This document shows, piece after piece, positions 1 to 7,861 of a stretch of DNA of 64,000 bases. This DNA comes from Stenotrophomonas raiganjensis (SeqCode) (GTDB lineage Bacteria; Pseudomonadota; Gammaproteobacteria; Xanthomonadales; Xanthomonadaceae). The stretch covers positions 1 through 64,000 of the forward strand of contig NZ_JAUTXR010000134.1 in NCBI RefSeq assembly GCF_030658505.1, in the 5' to 3' direction. Positions within the stretch are counted from its first letter, which is position 1, and every line of letters starts with the position of its first letter. The notes beneath the pieces were generated by a model. That model worked only from the letters and a program-made list of their open reading frames with translations, ran no database searches and was not told the origin of the DNA. The position numbers and the translations under genes were made by a program.

Positions 1-1
1 G

Positions 2-40
2 CGGCTGTTCTGCACCATCGCCAACGCCTGGCCGCGGTGA
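2..40 (+). CDS. 3' end of a gene cut by the window edge (unknown product)
   Basis: Thirteen codons ending in TGA lie in this frame. Every codon before the stop ends in G or C, the pattern of real genes in this window; the other two forward frames have mixed third positions. The visible C-terminus reads RLFCTIANAWPR. That is too short to name a family. The call rests only on codon bias. Confidence 0.35.
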   Translation, partial: RLFCTIANAWPR

Positions 41-162
41 AGCAGCCAACGGCGGCGCCCCTCGTGGCGTGAAGCGAATCATCGGTTGGGCCGGCCGGGC
101 TGCGCCCGGCACCCGCAGAGGCTAGAGCAACATCAACTGCAACAGCGGACTTGTTGCGGGGA

Positions 163-264
163 GGCGGGGTGGGTCCTGTTGCAGGGGACGCTGCAAGTAC
201 ATCCCTGTAAGCTCGGTCGCGCCATCCATGGCGCTCACGCCCCTGCAACCGGACCCACCCCGCC
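163..264. repeat. Large inverted repeat, 25-bp arms
   Basis: The arms at 163-187 and 240-264 are complementary at 24 of 25 positions (single mismatch at arm position 15) around a loop of about 52 bases. The arms begin GGCGGGGTGGGTCC and the loop contains a smaller palindrome CGCCATCCATGGCG. No open frame with good codon bias covers it. It looks like an extragenic palindromic or MITE-like unit; the type of sequence is common between genes of xanthomonads, but I cannot place it in a named family. The rest of bases 41-506 holds only the GTAG units annotated separately and no supportable gene. Confidence 0.75.
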
Positions 265-313
265 TTCGACTGATTCCTGCGATCTGCCGGGACGGCGTAC
301 TGCGCGGCGGCTG

Positions 314-361
314 GTAGGTGTCGACCTTGGTCGACACGGTAGATCCACGCCATGCGTGAAT
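314..361 (+). repeat. Two adjacent GTAG (SMAG-type) stem-loop units
   Basis: GTAG at 314-317 is followed by a perfect stem GTGTCGACC/GGTCGACAC (318-336). A second GTAG at 339-342 precedes a stem built on CCACGCCATGCGTG. A GTAG head before a short GC-rich palindrome is the hallmark of the SMAG repeats of S. maltophilia. Confidence 0.7.
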
Positions 362-506
362 GGAGGCATCTGGAATCTGTCTGGAGAAGAGCCCCCTTCT
401 TGTTGAAGGGCGCCGACAGGCGCGGGGATAAGCAAAATGCGTGGACACGGCGCGCGATAGCGGGCCGTGTCTTGGGGGCGTCATTGCACCGGCTTATCAT
501 GCACGG

Positions 507-1757
507 ATGACTTCCGTACGCCTGACCTGCGCGCTGGCGCTGCTGCTGCCCTTGGCCGCCTGCACCACCGCGCCCGCCCCTTCCGCCTCTGTTCCCACCA
601 CTGTTGCACCGGCGGCGGCGCCGAAGCTGCTGCTGATCTCCATCGACGGCCTGCGTGCCGACGCGCTGGACCGCGGCCTGACCCCGAACCTGCAACGCCT
701 GATCGATGGCGGCGTGCGCGCGCGCTGGATGACCCCGTCCTATCCGTCGCTGACGTTCCCGAACCACTACACCATCGTCACCGGCCTGCGCCCGGACCAC
801 CACGGCATCGTCAACAACAGCATGGACGATGAAGCACTGGGCCGGTTCGAGCTGAGCAATCGCGAAGCGGTCACCACCAGTGGCTGGTGGGGTGGTGAAC
901 CGATCTGGGTCGGCGCCGAGAATGCCGGCGTTCGGTCCGCCACCACCTCATGGCCGGGCAGCGAGTCGGAAATCCGCGGCGTCCGCCCCAGCCAGTGGCG
1001 TGTGTACGACGGCAAGGAGCCGCTTGAGCAACGCGCTGGCATCGTGCTCGATTGGCTGGCACAGACCGGCGCCGATGCACCGCGCCTGACCACGCTGTAC
1101 ATGGAACACGTGGACAAGGCCGGCCACAACTACGGCCCCGAGTCGAAGCAGTACGCCGACGCCATCGTGCGCGCCGACCAGATCGTCGGCCAGGTGCTCG
1201 ACGGACTCCAGCAACGTGGGCTGGCCGCAACCACCAATGTGATCGTGGTCTCCGACCACGGCATGGCCAGTGTCCCCGTTGGCCAGGTGATCGCCACCGA
1301 ATCGATGGTCGACCCGGCGATCGCGCGCAATGTCAGCCAGGGCCAGTCGGTCGGCTTCGCACCGGTGCCCGGCCATGAAGCCGCCGCCGAACGCGCCCTG
1401 CTCGGCCGCCACGCGCACTACGAGTGCTGGAAAAAGGAAAACCTGCCGGCACGCCTGCACTACGGCACCCATCCGCGCATTCCCGCCATTGTCTGCATGA
1501 TGGATGAAGGCTGGGATGCCCTGCATCAGGAAAAGATCGCCAAGCGCGAACAGCAGGACCGCGGCTCGCACGGCTATGACAACGCGCTGCCGTCCATGCG
1601 CGCGGTGTTCGTGGCCAGTGGCCCGTCATTCCGCCAGGGCCTGGTGATCGAGGGCTTCGACAACGTCGATGTCTACCCGCTGCTGGCCCACCTGCTGCAG
1701 GTGCCGGCCGCGCAGAACGACGGCAATCCGGAAACGCTGAAGCAGACCCTGCGTTGA
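507..1757 (+). CDS. Ectonucleotide pyrophosphatase/phosphodiesterase lipoprotein (alkaline phosphatase superfamily)
   Basis: Hydrolyses nucleotide phosphodiester or pyrophosphate bonds with two zinc ions; the family includes the well-studied Xanthomonas NPP. The product is 416 residues. A lipoprotein signal ends in the lipobox LAAC (Cys19), so it should be a periplasm-facing lipoprotein. The first metal Asp is D47 in LLISIDGLRAD, and the nucleophile is Thr83 in SLTFPNHYT, the usual NPP context. Later metal motifs VSDHGM and GTHPRIP are present. An in-frame ATG 66 bases upstream (441) would put 22 extra residues before the signal peptide, so 507 is preferred. It is followed by a repeat pair and a bidirectional terminator and appears monocistronic. 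The natural substrate is unknown. Confidence 0.92.
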   Translation: MTSVRLTCALALLLPLAACTTAPAPSASVPTTVAPAAAPKLLLISIDGLRADALDRGLTPNLQRLIDGGVRARWMTPSYPSLTFPNHYTIVTGLRPDHHGIVNNSMDDEALGRFELSNREAVTTSGWWGGEPIWVGAENAGVRSATTSWPGSESEIRGVRPSQWRVYDGKEPLEQRAGIVLDWLAQTGADAPRLTTLYMEHVDKAGHNYGPESKQYADAIVRADQIVGQVLDGLQQRGLAATTNVIVVSDHGMASVPVGQVIATESMVDPAIARNVSQGQSVGFAPVPGHEAAAERALLGRHAHYECWKKENLPARLHYGTHPRIPAIVCMMDEGWDALHQEKIAKREQQDRGSHGYDNALPSMRAVFVASGPSFRQGLVIEGFDNVDVYPLLAHLLQVPAAQNDGNPETLKQTLR

Positions 1758-1764
1758 TCCGGTT

Positions 1765-1824
1765 GTAGAGCCGAGCCCACGCTCGGCTGCATTGCGCCAG
1801 CCGGGCATGGGCTCGGCTCTGCAG
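1765..1824. repeat. SMAG repeat pair, head to head
   Basis: GTAG at 1765 begins a stem GAGCCGAGC...GCTCGGCT. A second, inverted unit built on CCGGGCATGGGCTCGG follows at 1799-1824. It starts 8 bases after the NPP stop codon and precedes the terminator. Confidence 0.75.
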
Positions 1825-1833
1825 AATCGTGCA

Positions 1834-1866
1834 TAAAAAAAACGCGGCGCCAGGCGCCGCGTTTTT
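1834..1866. terminator. Bidirectional rho-independent terminator between convergent genes
   Basis: A perfect 10-bp stem ACGCGGCGCC / GGCGCCGCGT (1842-1862, one-base loop) is flanked by eight A on the left and five T on the right. It can therefore stop transcription from both the NPP gene and the THX gene. Confidence 0.9.
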
Positions 1867-1890
1867 CTTTGGACCGGTCGCTCGGCCGGA

Positions 1891-2070
1891 TCAGGCCTTG
1901 GCGACGGCCTTCTTCGCCACAGCCTTCTTCGCCGGAGCCTTGGCCACGGTCTTCTTGGCAACCGGGGCGGCGGCGCCTACGGCGACCTTGCTCGCGGTGT
2001 GCGAACGGGCGTTGCCGTAGCTGGCGTTGTAGCGCTTGCCCTTGGCGGTCTTGCGGTCACCCTTACCCAT
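1891..2070 (-). CDS. Small ribosomal subunit protein THX-like
   Basis: Encodes 59 residues. The N-terminus MGKGDRKTAKGKRYNASYGN matches the short, basic THX (bTHX) proteins that bind the head of the 30S subunit. The C-terminal half is a lysine/alanine-rich tail of AKK repeats (about residues 36-59), typical of the xanthomonad version and longer than the roughly 25-residue Thermus protein. A good Shine-Dalgarno (GAGGAG) precedes the ATG by about 8 bases. The gene ends at the bidirectional terminator and seems monocistronic. The basic tail alone could suggest a histone-like protein, but the N-terminal motif supports THX. Confidence 0.8.
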   Translation of the reverse strand: MGKGDRKTAKGKRYNASYGNARSHTASKVAVGAAAPVAKKTVAKAPAKKAVAKKAVAKA

Positions 2071-2180
2071 GTCTTCAACTCCTCAAGTGTGAAATCTGGT
2101 TACCCCGTACTGACACGGGTTCGGCGGGGCCGCCTTGCTGGGCGCCCCCGCGCACGATCGAAAATCCTATCACGGAGCGC

Positions 2181-2594
2181 CTAGTGCGCGCAGCTGGCGT
2201 CGTGCACGTGGCCGTGGTTCAGGCGCAGGTTGACCAGGTGCGCAACGCCGACCAGCAGGCCACCGATGGTCATCACCACCGCGTGCGGCACCGCATTGTG
2301 GTGCAGCGGGTCGTACAGCACACCCGCCCACAGCGCGACCAGGCCGGGGATCAGGAAACCCAGTGCGCGCAGCGCGCCGTGGCGGCGGTAGCCCCAGACC
2401 AGGCTGAACAGACCCAGCAGGGTCACGAACACCACCAGAGCCTGCTCCACGCCGTCGCTCAGCCAGAACGACAGGCCCAGCGACGGCGCCGCCGCCAGCA
2501 ACACGGGGATCACCGCGCAGTGCACCGCGCACAGCATCGAACCAGTGGCGCCGAAACGGTCGAGCAGGTGGCGCAGGCGTGAGGACAGGGACAT
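2181..2594 (-). CDS. MerC-domain inner-membrane protein, probably zinc-related
   Basis: A 137-residue protein with four predicted membrane segments. It has the MerC-like pattern in which segment 1 carries paired cysteines (GSMLCAVHC, about residues 18-26). A histidine-rich tail (NHGHVHDASCAH) ends the protein and could bind metal. MerC proteins are known as mercury transporters, but no mer genes are near. The divergent neighbour is a ZnuD-like receptor and the gap holds a candidate Zur box, so I infer a role in zinc handling. An alternative ATG at 2642 would make the coding region overlap that operator; 2594 is preferred although its ribosome site (GGAAG) is close. Confidence 0.75.
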   Translation of the reverse strand: MSLSSRLRHLLDRFGATGSMLCAVHCAVIPVLLAAAPSLGLSFWLSDGVEQALVVFVTLLGLFSLVWGYRRHGALRALGFLIPGLVALWAGVLYDPLHHNAVPHAVVMTIGGLLVGVAHLVNLRLNHGHVHDASCAH

Positions 2595-2618
2595 GACTTC
2601 CAGCAGGGTCGGCGAATC

Positions 2619-2636
2619 GTTATGGAATAATATAAC
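2619..2636. promoter_or_regulatory. Candidate Zur box in the divergent zinc promoter
   Basis: GTTATGGAATAATATAAC is an AT-rich interrupted palindrome (GTTAT...ATAAC) in a GC-rich background. It resembles the GTTATA/TATAAC Zur operator of proteobacteria. It lies 25 bases before the MerC-like gene and 94 bases before the receptor gene, and could control both. A zur gene lies at 9120. Confidence 0.6.
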
Positions 2637-2729
2637 ATCCATTCCCGACCCGCACGGTTTCCCTCCCCCTGTCCCGCTGACGGGATTCGTGCGCCCAGCG
2701 ATTGATATACAGTAACAAAGGACTTTTTC

Positions 2730-4937
2730 ATGCCCGCCCTCACCCCACGGCTCAAGCCGCATTCCCTCGCTCTGGCCCTCGCCACCCTGCTGCCTTCGGT
2801 CGCTTTTGCTGCCGGCGACGACACGGCGCATCGTGACCGCCACCTGACTGAACTGTCCTCGGTGCAGGTCACCGCGTCGCCGCTGCAGGGCGATGCCGAA
2901 TCCCTTGCGCGCCCGGTGGAGGTGCTGGCCGGTGAGCGCCTGGACGAACAGAAGGCCGGCACCCTCGGCGATACCGTGGCCAAGCTGCCCGGCGTGCAGA
3001 GCACCTTCTTCGGGCCTGGCGTCGGGCGCCCGATCATCCGCGGCCAGGAAGGCCCGCGCGTTGCCGTGCTGTCCAACGGCATGGGCAACATGGATGCCTC
3101 CACCGTCAGTGCCGACCACGCCACCAGCATCGAGCCGTTCCTGGCCGACCAGATCGAAGTGCTGAAGGGCCCGGCCACGCTGTTGTTCGGCAGCGGTGCC
3201 ATCGGTGGTGCGGTCAACGTGGTCGATGGCCGCATCGCGCGCGAACTGCCGGAGCGCCCGCTCAGCGGCCGCGCCGAGCTGCGCGGCAATTCGGTGAACA
3301 ACGAGCGCAGCGGCATGTTCCGCCTCGACGGCGTCAGCGGCAATGTCGTGCTGCACGTGGACGGCCTGGTGCGCAACGGCGACGACTACCGCATCCCCGG
3401 CTACGCGGTGATCGACCGCCTGGAAGACCACCACGACGACCACGGCCACGACCACGCGGGCGAGGAAGGCGAAGAGCCGCGTCGCGGCCGCCTCGACAAC
3501 AGCTCCATCCGTACCCGCGCCGGTGGCGTCGGCGCGACCTGGCTGGGCGACGGCGGCTACTTCGGCGTGTCGGCCAGCACCTACCGCACCAACTACGGCA
3601 TTCCCAACGGCGCGCACGTGCACGCCGATGGCGACGATCACGGCCATGACCACGGCCACGACCATGGCGACGAAGAGGAAGGCGGCGACGAGCATGACGT
3701 GCGCATCGACATGGTGCAGAACCGCTTCGAGACCAAGGCCGGCATCTACAACCCGGTCTCGTTCCTGAAGAACATCAACGCACGCGTGGCCTACACCGAC
3801 TACGAGCACGTGGAGCTGGAGGCCGGCACGCCCTCCACCCGCTTCACCAACCGTGGCATCGAAGGACGCCTCGAAGCGGTGCAGCAGCAGATCGGTGGCT
3901 GGGACGGCGCCTTCGGCCTGCAGTTCGGCAACAGTGATTTCGGCGCCAAGGGCGAAGAGGCATTCGTTCCGGATACCGGCACCAAGAACATCGGCCTGTT
4001 CGTGCTGCAGGAAAAGCAGTTCGGCCCGTTCAAGCTGGAACTGGGCGGCCGCCATGACCAGGTCAAGCTGGACCCGGCCGGCGACTACCGCCGCCGCACC
4101 TTCGGCGCCACCAACCTGTCTGCCGCCGGCATCTGGAAGCTCAACGATGCCGTTGACCTGCGCATCGGCGTGGACAGCTCCGAGCGTGCACCGACCAACG
4201 AAGAGCTGTACGCCGCCGGCGCACACATCGCCACCCGCTCGCTGGAAATCGGCGACGCCAACCTGAAGACCGAGCGCGGCCAGCGCGTGGAACTGGGCAT
4301 CCACACCCACAGCGAGCGCCTGGACTTCTCGGCGTCGGTCTATCAGACGAAGTTCAAGGACTTCATCTACCTGGCCGACACCGGCGTTACCGAGGGCCTG
4401 CCGGTTCGTGCATGGACCCAGCAGGACGCGGTGTTCCGTGGTGCGGAGGCCGAAGCGCTGGTGCACCTGTTCGAGGGCGGTGCCGGTGACTGGGATCTGC
4501 GCCTGTTCGGTGACTACGTGAAGGCCAAGCTGGATGGCAGCGGCAGCCGCAACCTGGACATCGCCGTGCCGCATGGCGACCACAACCACAACTACACGGT
4601 GGAGCTGGCCAACACCGGCTACCTGCCGCGCATTGCTCCGGCCCGCGTCGGCGCCGACCTGCGCTGGTCGAAGGACGGCTGGCGCGCCTCGGTCGGTGCG
4701 GTGCGCTACAGCCGCCAGAAGGATGTAGCCCAGAACGAAGCCCCGAGCGACGGCTACACCCTGGTCGACGCGCATCTGGCCTACCGTTGGGATCGCAACG
4801 CGAGCAACAGCTACGAGGTGTTCCTGGATGGCAGCAACCTGACCAACCGCGAAGTGCGTCCGCACACCTCGCTGCTGCGCGACTACTCGCCGCTGCCGGG
4901 CCGTGGCGTCGCATTCGGCATCCGCGCGTTCTTCTGA
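2730..4937 (+). CDS. TonB-dependent outer-membrane receptor, ZnuD-like (zinc uptake)
   Basis: A 735-residue TonB-dependent receptor expected to import zinc or a zinc complex. A signal peptide ends near residue 27 (VAFAAG). A TonB-box-like stretch (ELSSVQVTAS) follows, then the plug domain (about 60-165, with GVGRPIIRGQEGPRV) and a 22-strand barrel ending in Phe (IRAFF). Two extracellular-loop segments are packed with His and Asp: about residues 231-245 (DHHDDHGHDH) and about 293-314 (DHGHDHGHDHGDEEE). Such loops are characteristic of ZnuD-type zinc receptors. A ribosome site AAAGGA precedes the ATG. The candidate Zur box upstream supports zinc repression. Copper or nickel cannot be excluded from sequence alone. 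Confidence 0.88.
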   Translation: MPALTPRLKPHSLALALATLLPSVAFAAGDDTAHRDRHLTELSSVQVTASPLQGDAESLARPVEVLAGERLDEQKAGTLGDTVAKLPGVQSTFFGPGVGRPIIRGQEGPRVAVLSNGMGNMDASTVSADHATSIEPFLADQIEVLKGPATLLFGSGAIGGAVNVVDGRIARELPERPLSGRAELRGNSVNNERSGMFRLDGVSGNVVLHVDGLVRNGDDYRIPGYAVIDRLEDHHDDHGHDHAGEEGEEPRRGRLDNSSIRTRAGGVGATWLGDGGYFGVSASTYRTNYGIPNGAHVHADGDDHGHDHGHDHGDEEEGGDEHDVRIDMVQNRFETKAGIYNPVSFLKNINARVAYTDYEHVELEAGTPSTRFTNRGIEGRLEAVQQQIGGWDGAFGLQFGNSDFGAKGEEAFVPDTGTKNIGLFVLQEKQFGPFKLELGGRHDQVKLDPAGDYRRRTFGATNLSAAGIWKLNDAVDLRIGVDSSERAPTNEELYAAGAHIATRSLEIGDANLKTERGQRVELGIHTHSERLDFSASVYQTKFKDFIYLADTGVTEGLPVRAWTQQDAVFRGAEAEALVHLFEGGAGDWDLRLFGDYVKAKLDGSGSRNLDIAVPHGDHNHNYTVELANTGYLPRIAPARVGADLRWSKDGWRASVGAVRYSRQKDVAQNEAPSDGYTLVDAHLAYRWDRNASNSYEVFLDGSNLTNREVRPHTSLLRDYSPLPGRGVAFGIRAFF

Positions 4938-4966
4938 TCGGCCTACGCCGTCGGAACATTACCTGA

Positions 4967-4989
4967 GGGGGCCGAAAGGCCCCCTTTTT
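4967..4989 (+). terminator. Rho-independent terminator of the zinc receptor gene
   Basis: GGGGGCC-GAAA-GGCCCCC followed by TTTTT, a GNRA-like tetraloop hairpin 30 bases after the stop codon. Confidence 0.92.
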
Positions 4990-5105
4990 CTGTCGTATAT
5001 GGCATGAACTGGTGAAAGCGGCGCACTACCGACGCGTCACCATCTGCTACGCGGCTAGACTCAGCCGGTGTCAATCCAATAGACAAACTGAGCGGAAACA
5101 CTTGC

Positions 5106-5410
5106 ATGGCCCTGAGTCTCGATGCCGAACGGGAAGAACGCTTCCTTGCAATCGCCAAATGCGGGAGAACCGCTTGGCTGGCCGGCGACATTGCGGAGGC
5201 AGAGACATCTATGGAGAAGGCGAAGCTGCGAGCGTGTCCATGGACGAACTCGCCGCCACCATCCAGTTTGAGTCCGGGGACCTGGATGGGGCCTACACAC
5301 TATTTGAACCGCACTACCGGAAGTACGGCCGTCGTGTCTTTGAGGGCCATAAGAAGGGGTTCATTGATTTCATCAAGAGCAGGAAGAAAACTGGAAAGGT
5401 GGATCAGTGA
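5106..5410 (+). pseudogene. Frameshifted remnant of a small helical (TPR-like) protein
   Basis: The first part, from ATG 5106, reads MALSLDAEREERFLAIAKCG and continues through WLAGDIAEAETSMEKAK. It then loses protein-like character in that frame. From about 5230-5240 another frame takes over, reading MDELAATIQFESGDLDGAYTLF and on through HYRKYGRRVFEGHKKGFIDFIKSR to a TGA at 5410. Together the pieces look like one TPR-like protein with helices of the form AGDIAEAE and SGDLDGAY, broken by a frameshift and probably an internal deletion. GC content is lower than in neighbours. Two separate small genes are possible but neither has a convincing ribosome site. Bases 5411-5584 after it hold nothing I recognise. 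Confidence 0.5.
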
Positions 5411-5584
5411 GCCGCTAGGCAGCTCCCATCCGCTCCAGATACTCATCCACGCATGGTGTGGACCTGCTGCACCCTCCGGGAGCAATTGGGTTCCTAAAAA
5501 TCGCTGCGGCACCATCACGCATCCGTCACAAAGATGTGCGTACGACAACAAGCGGACAATCCCGTCACTCAATGTCTCACCAAC

Positions 5585-5600
5585 CGGACACTAATGTCCG
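5585..5600. promoter_or_regulatory. Palindromic operator for the adjacent TetR regulator
   Basis: CGGACA-CTAA-TGTCCG: perfect 6-bp arms around a 4-base spacer, just before the tetR start. A further CGGACA half-site occurs about 30 bases upstream. TetR regulators commonly bind such palindromes in their own promoter; the assignment is inferred from position. Confidence 0.6.
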
Positions 5601-5611
5601 AAAATATACCC

Positions 5612-6178
5612 ATGACTGCTCAACGTGCCGATGCTGCTGCCCGCCGTGCCCTCATCCTCGACGCCGCCGATCACGTCTTCGGCCAACATGGCGTTACCGC
5701 TCCACTGGACCTGGTGGTCGAACGCGCCCAGGTGGGCCGCGCCACCCTGTACCGCAACTTCCCCGACCGCACCGCGCTGATCCAGGCACTGCTGCAGCGT
5801 ACGGTCGACCGCATCCGGCGCCAGGTCGAACAGCTCGGCGACCGCGACGACGCCCTGTTCGAGGTGTTCGAGGGCATGGCCCAGCGCATCATCGATTCGC
5901 CGGCGCTGGCCGATTACTGGCGCGCGGTCGATTCGGATGTGCCGGCCATGCGCGCGGCGCGCGAGACCGTGCGCGACCTGCTGGAGGAGCCGATCGCCCG
6001 CGCCAAGGCCGCCGGGCTGTGCCGTGCCGATCTGGAGAAGACGGATATTTCACTGATCTCGGGCATGCTGGGTGCAGCCCTGCGCGGCAAGACCCGCGAC
6101 GAGCGCGCCCACCTGGCCGGGCGCGCCCTGCAGCTGCTGCGCGGGGGTCTCCAGGGAGCAACCAGCGAGGCCCGCTGA
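5612..6178 (+). CDS. TetR-family transcriptional regulator of the efflux operon
   Basis: A 188-residue repressor. The N-terminal helix-turn-helix spans about residues 10-55 (ARRALILDAADHVFGQHGV ... VGRATLYRNFPDRTALI), the standard TetR DNA-binding layout. The C-terminal part is the ligand-binding domain, in which no ligand can be read. An in-frame ATG at 5594 overlaps the palindrome and adds codons with poor third-position bias (AAT ATA), so 5612 is preferred, though neither start has a strong ribosome site. The stop codon overlaps the start of the transporter gene (TGATG), so translation is coupled. Probably represses its own operon until a toxic compound is bound. Confidence 0.85.
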   Translation: MTAQRADAAARRALILDAADHVFGQHGVTAPLDLVVERAQVGRATLYRNFPDRTALIQALLQRTVDRIRRQVEQLGDRDDALFEVFEGMAQRIIDSPALADYWRAVDSDVPAMRAARETVRDLLEEPIARAKAAGLCRADLEKTDISLISGMLGAALRGKTRDERAHLAGRALQLLRGGLQGATSEAR

Positions 6179-7851
6179 TGGTCCAGCCGTATCTGAAGCC
6201 GGTTCCGGATTGGGAGGAGCACGAGAAGCCGACCATGCCCGGCTCGGCGTCGATGCCCTGGCACCCACCGTACCGGCGTGCGGCTTATGCGCTGGTATCG
6301 CTGCTGGTGGCGATCACCGGCGGGCTGGGCAATGCGCTGGTCACTGCCAACCTGCCGTTCCTGCAGGGCCAGCTGGCGCTGACCCCGACCCAGGGCAGCT
6401 GGCTGGTGGCGGCCTATGCAATGGTCAATGTCACCGCCAACCTGCTGGCCTTCAAATTCCGCCAGCAGTACGGCATCCGCCTGTTCGCCGAAATCGGGCT
6501 GGGCCTGTACGCGGCGCTGGCGGTGCTGCACCTGTTCGTCGGCAGCTTCGAGACCACGATGCTGACCCGTGCCGCCAGCGGCTTCGCCGGCGCGGCGTGT
6601 TCGACCCTGGGCACGCTGTACATGCTGCAGGCGCTGCCGCGGCGGTTCACCGGCAATCTGCTGGTGGTCGGTGTCGGCCTTTCGCAGCTGGCGGTGCCGA
6701 TCGCCTGGATCGTCTCACCCGGACTGGTCGATACCGGCCAGTGGCACCAGCTGTATTCCTTCGAAGCTGGCCTGGCGCTGTGCGCCTTTGCCGCAGTGGT
6801 GGTGCTGAAGCTGCCGCCCGGCATCCAGATCAAGGCCTTTGAACCGCTGGACTTCCTTACCTTCGCACTGCTGGCACCGGCGGTTGCACTGCTGGTGATC
6901 GTGCTGGCGCAGGGCTACACGCGCTGGTGGCTCAACACGCCGTGGCTGGGCTGGGCACTGGTTGCCTCGATCGCACTGTCCACCACCGCCTTCATCATCG
7001 AGCACTACCGGCGCAACCCGCTGCTGCAGACACGCTGGCTGGCCAGCCTGCCCGTGCTGCATTTCATCGTCGGCGCATTCCTGATCCGCTTCCTGACCAC
7101 CGAGCAGTCCTACGGCGTGGTCAACCTGATGCGCACGCTCGGCATGGGCCCTGACCAGCTGCGGCCGCTGTTCGTGGTGATCCTTGCCGGCGTGATCACC
7201 GGTATCGCCGGCACGGCACTGACCTTCGGTCCCAAGCGCCTGATCCCGCAGCTGCTGATGGCGATCCTGCTGCTGGGCGCCGCCGCGTTCTTCGACCAGC
7301 ACCGCACCAGCATGGACCGCCCGCACGACTTCTATGTCAGCCAGTTCCTGGCCTCGGTCGGCGCCGGCATGTTCATGGGCCCGCTGATCATGCTTGGCAT
7401 CACCGCCGCCCTCAAGCAGGGCGCGGACCACATCATCACCTTCCTGGTGACCCTGTCGATCACCCAGACCCTTGGGGGCCTGGCCGGATCGGCGGTGCTG
7501 GGTACCTTCCAGCTGCATCGCGAGCAGCTGTACTCCGGCGCGCTGACCAGCCAGCTCGACCCGGCCGATCCGGTGGTGGCGCAGCGCCTGCGCATCCAGC
7601 AGCAGCTGTACGCTGCACAGATCACCGATCCGGTACTGCGCAGCGCACAGGGCAGCGCGCAGCTGGCGCAGACGACGCGTCGCGAAGCCAACGTGCGCGG
7701 CTTCAATGATGTGTTCACGCTGAGTGGCTGGTTGGCCATCGGCTTCCTGTGCTGGTTGCTGCTGCTCTCGCTGCGCACCGCCGTGCTCAAGCAATGGCGC
7801 AAGCGCCATCCCATCTCCCCTGCTGCGGCCACGCCGGCCGCATCCCGTTGA
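6178..7851 (+). CDS. DHA2-family MFS drug exporter (EmrB-like)
   Basis: A 557-residue inner-membrane protein with about 14 hydrophobic segments, the DHA2 size. Transmembrane segment 1 starts near residue 38 (ALVSLLVAITGGLGNALVTA), followed by the family's PFLQGQLALTPTQGSWLVAAY stretch in segments 1-2. A long periplasmic loop near the end (about 455-510, rich in Gln) is typical of EmrB-type members that dock with an EmrA-like adaptor. The start overlaps the tetR stop, and the HlyD adaptor follows after 10 bases. Together they would form a proton-driven export pump using a TolC-type channel encoded elsewhere. The substrate is unknown. Confidence 0.88.
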   Translation: MVQPYLKPVPDWEEHEKPTMPGSASMPWHPPYRRAAYALVSLLVAITGGLGNALVTANLPFLQGQLALTPTQGSWLVAAYAMVNVTANLLAFKFRQQYGIRLFAEIGLGLYAALAVLHLFVGSFETTMLTRAASGFAGAACSTLGTLYMLQALPRRFTGNLLVVGVGLSQLAVPIAWIVSPGLVDTGQWHQLYSFEAGLALCAFAAVVVLKLPPGIQIKAFEPLDFLTFALLAPAVALLVIVLAQGYTRWWLNTPWLGWALVASIALSTTAFIIEHYRRNPLLQTRWLASLPVLHFIVGAFLIRFLTTEQSYGVVNLMRTLGMGPDQLRPLFVVILAGVITGIAGTALTFGPKRLIPQLLMAILLLGAAAFFDQHRTSMDRPHDFYVSQFLASVGAGMFMGPLIMLGITAALKQGADHIITFLVTLSITQTLGGLAGSAVLGTFQLHREQLYSGALTSQLDPADPVVAQRLRIQQQLYAAQITDPVLRSAQGSAQLAQTTRREANVRGFNDVFTLSGWLAIGFLCWLLLLSLRTAVLKQWRKRHPISPAAATPAASR

Positions 7852-7861
7852 GTCTGTCCTC

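Noticed and set aside
441..506. N-terminal extension of the NPP lipoprotein
   Set aside because: It would bury the lipoprotein signal behind 22 residues; the internal ATG at 507 starts right at the signal.
2181..4865. Very long open frame on the minus strand opposite the zinc receptor gene
   Set aside because: Antisense to a clear TonB receptor; its residues are low-complexity Val/Ala/Gly/His runs created by GC bias. Only the last 137 codons (the MerC-like protein) look real.
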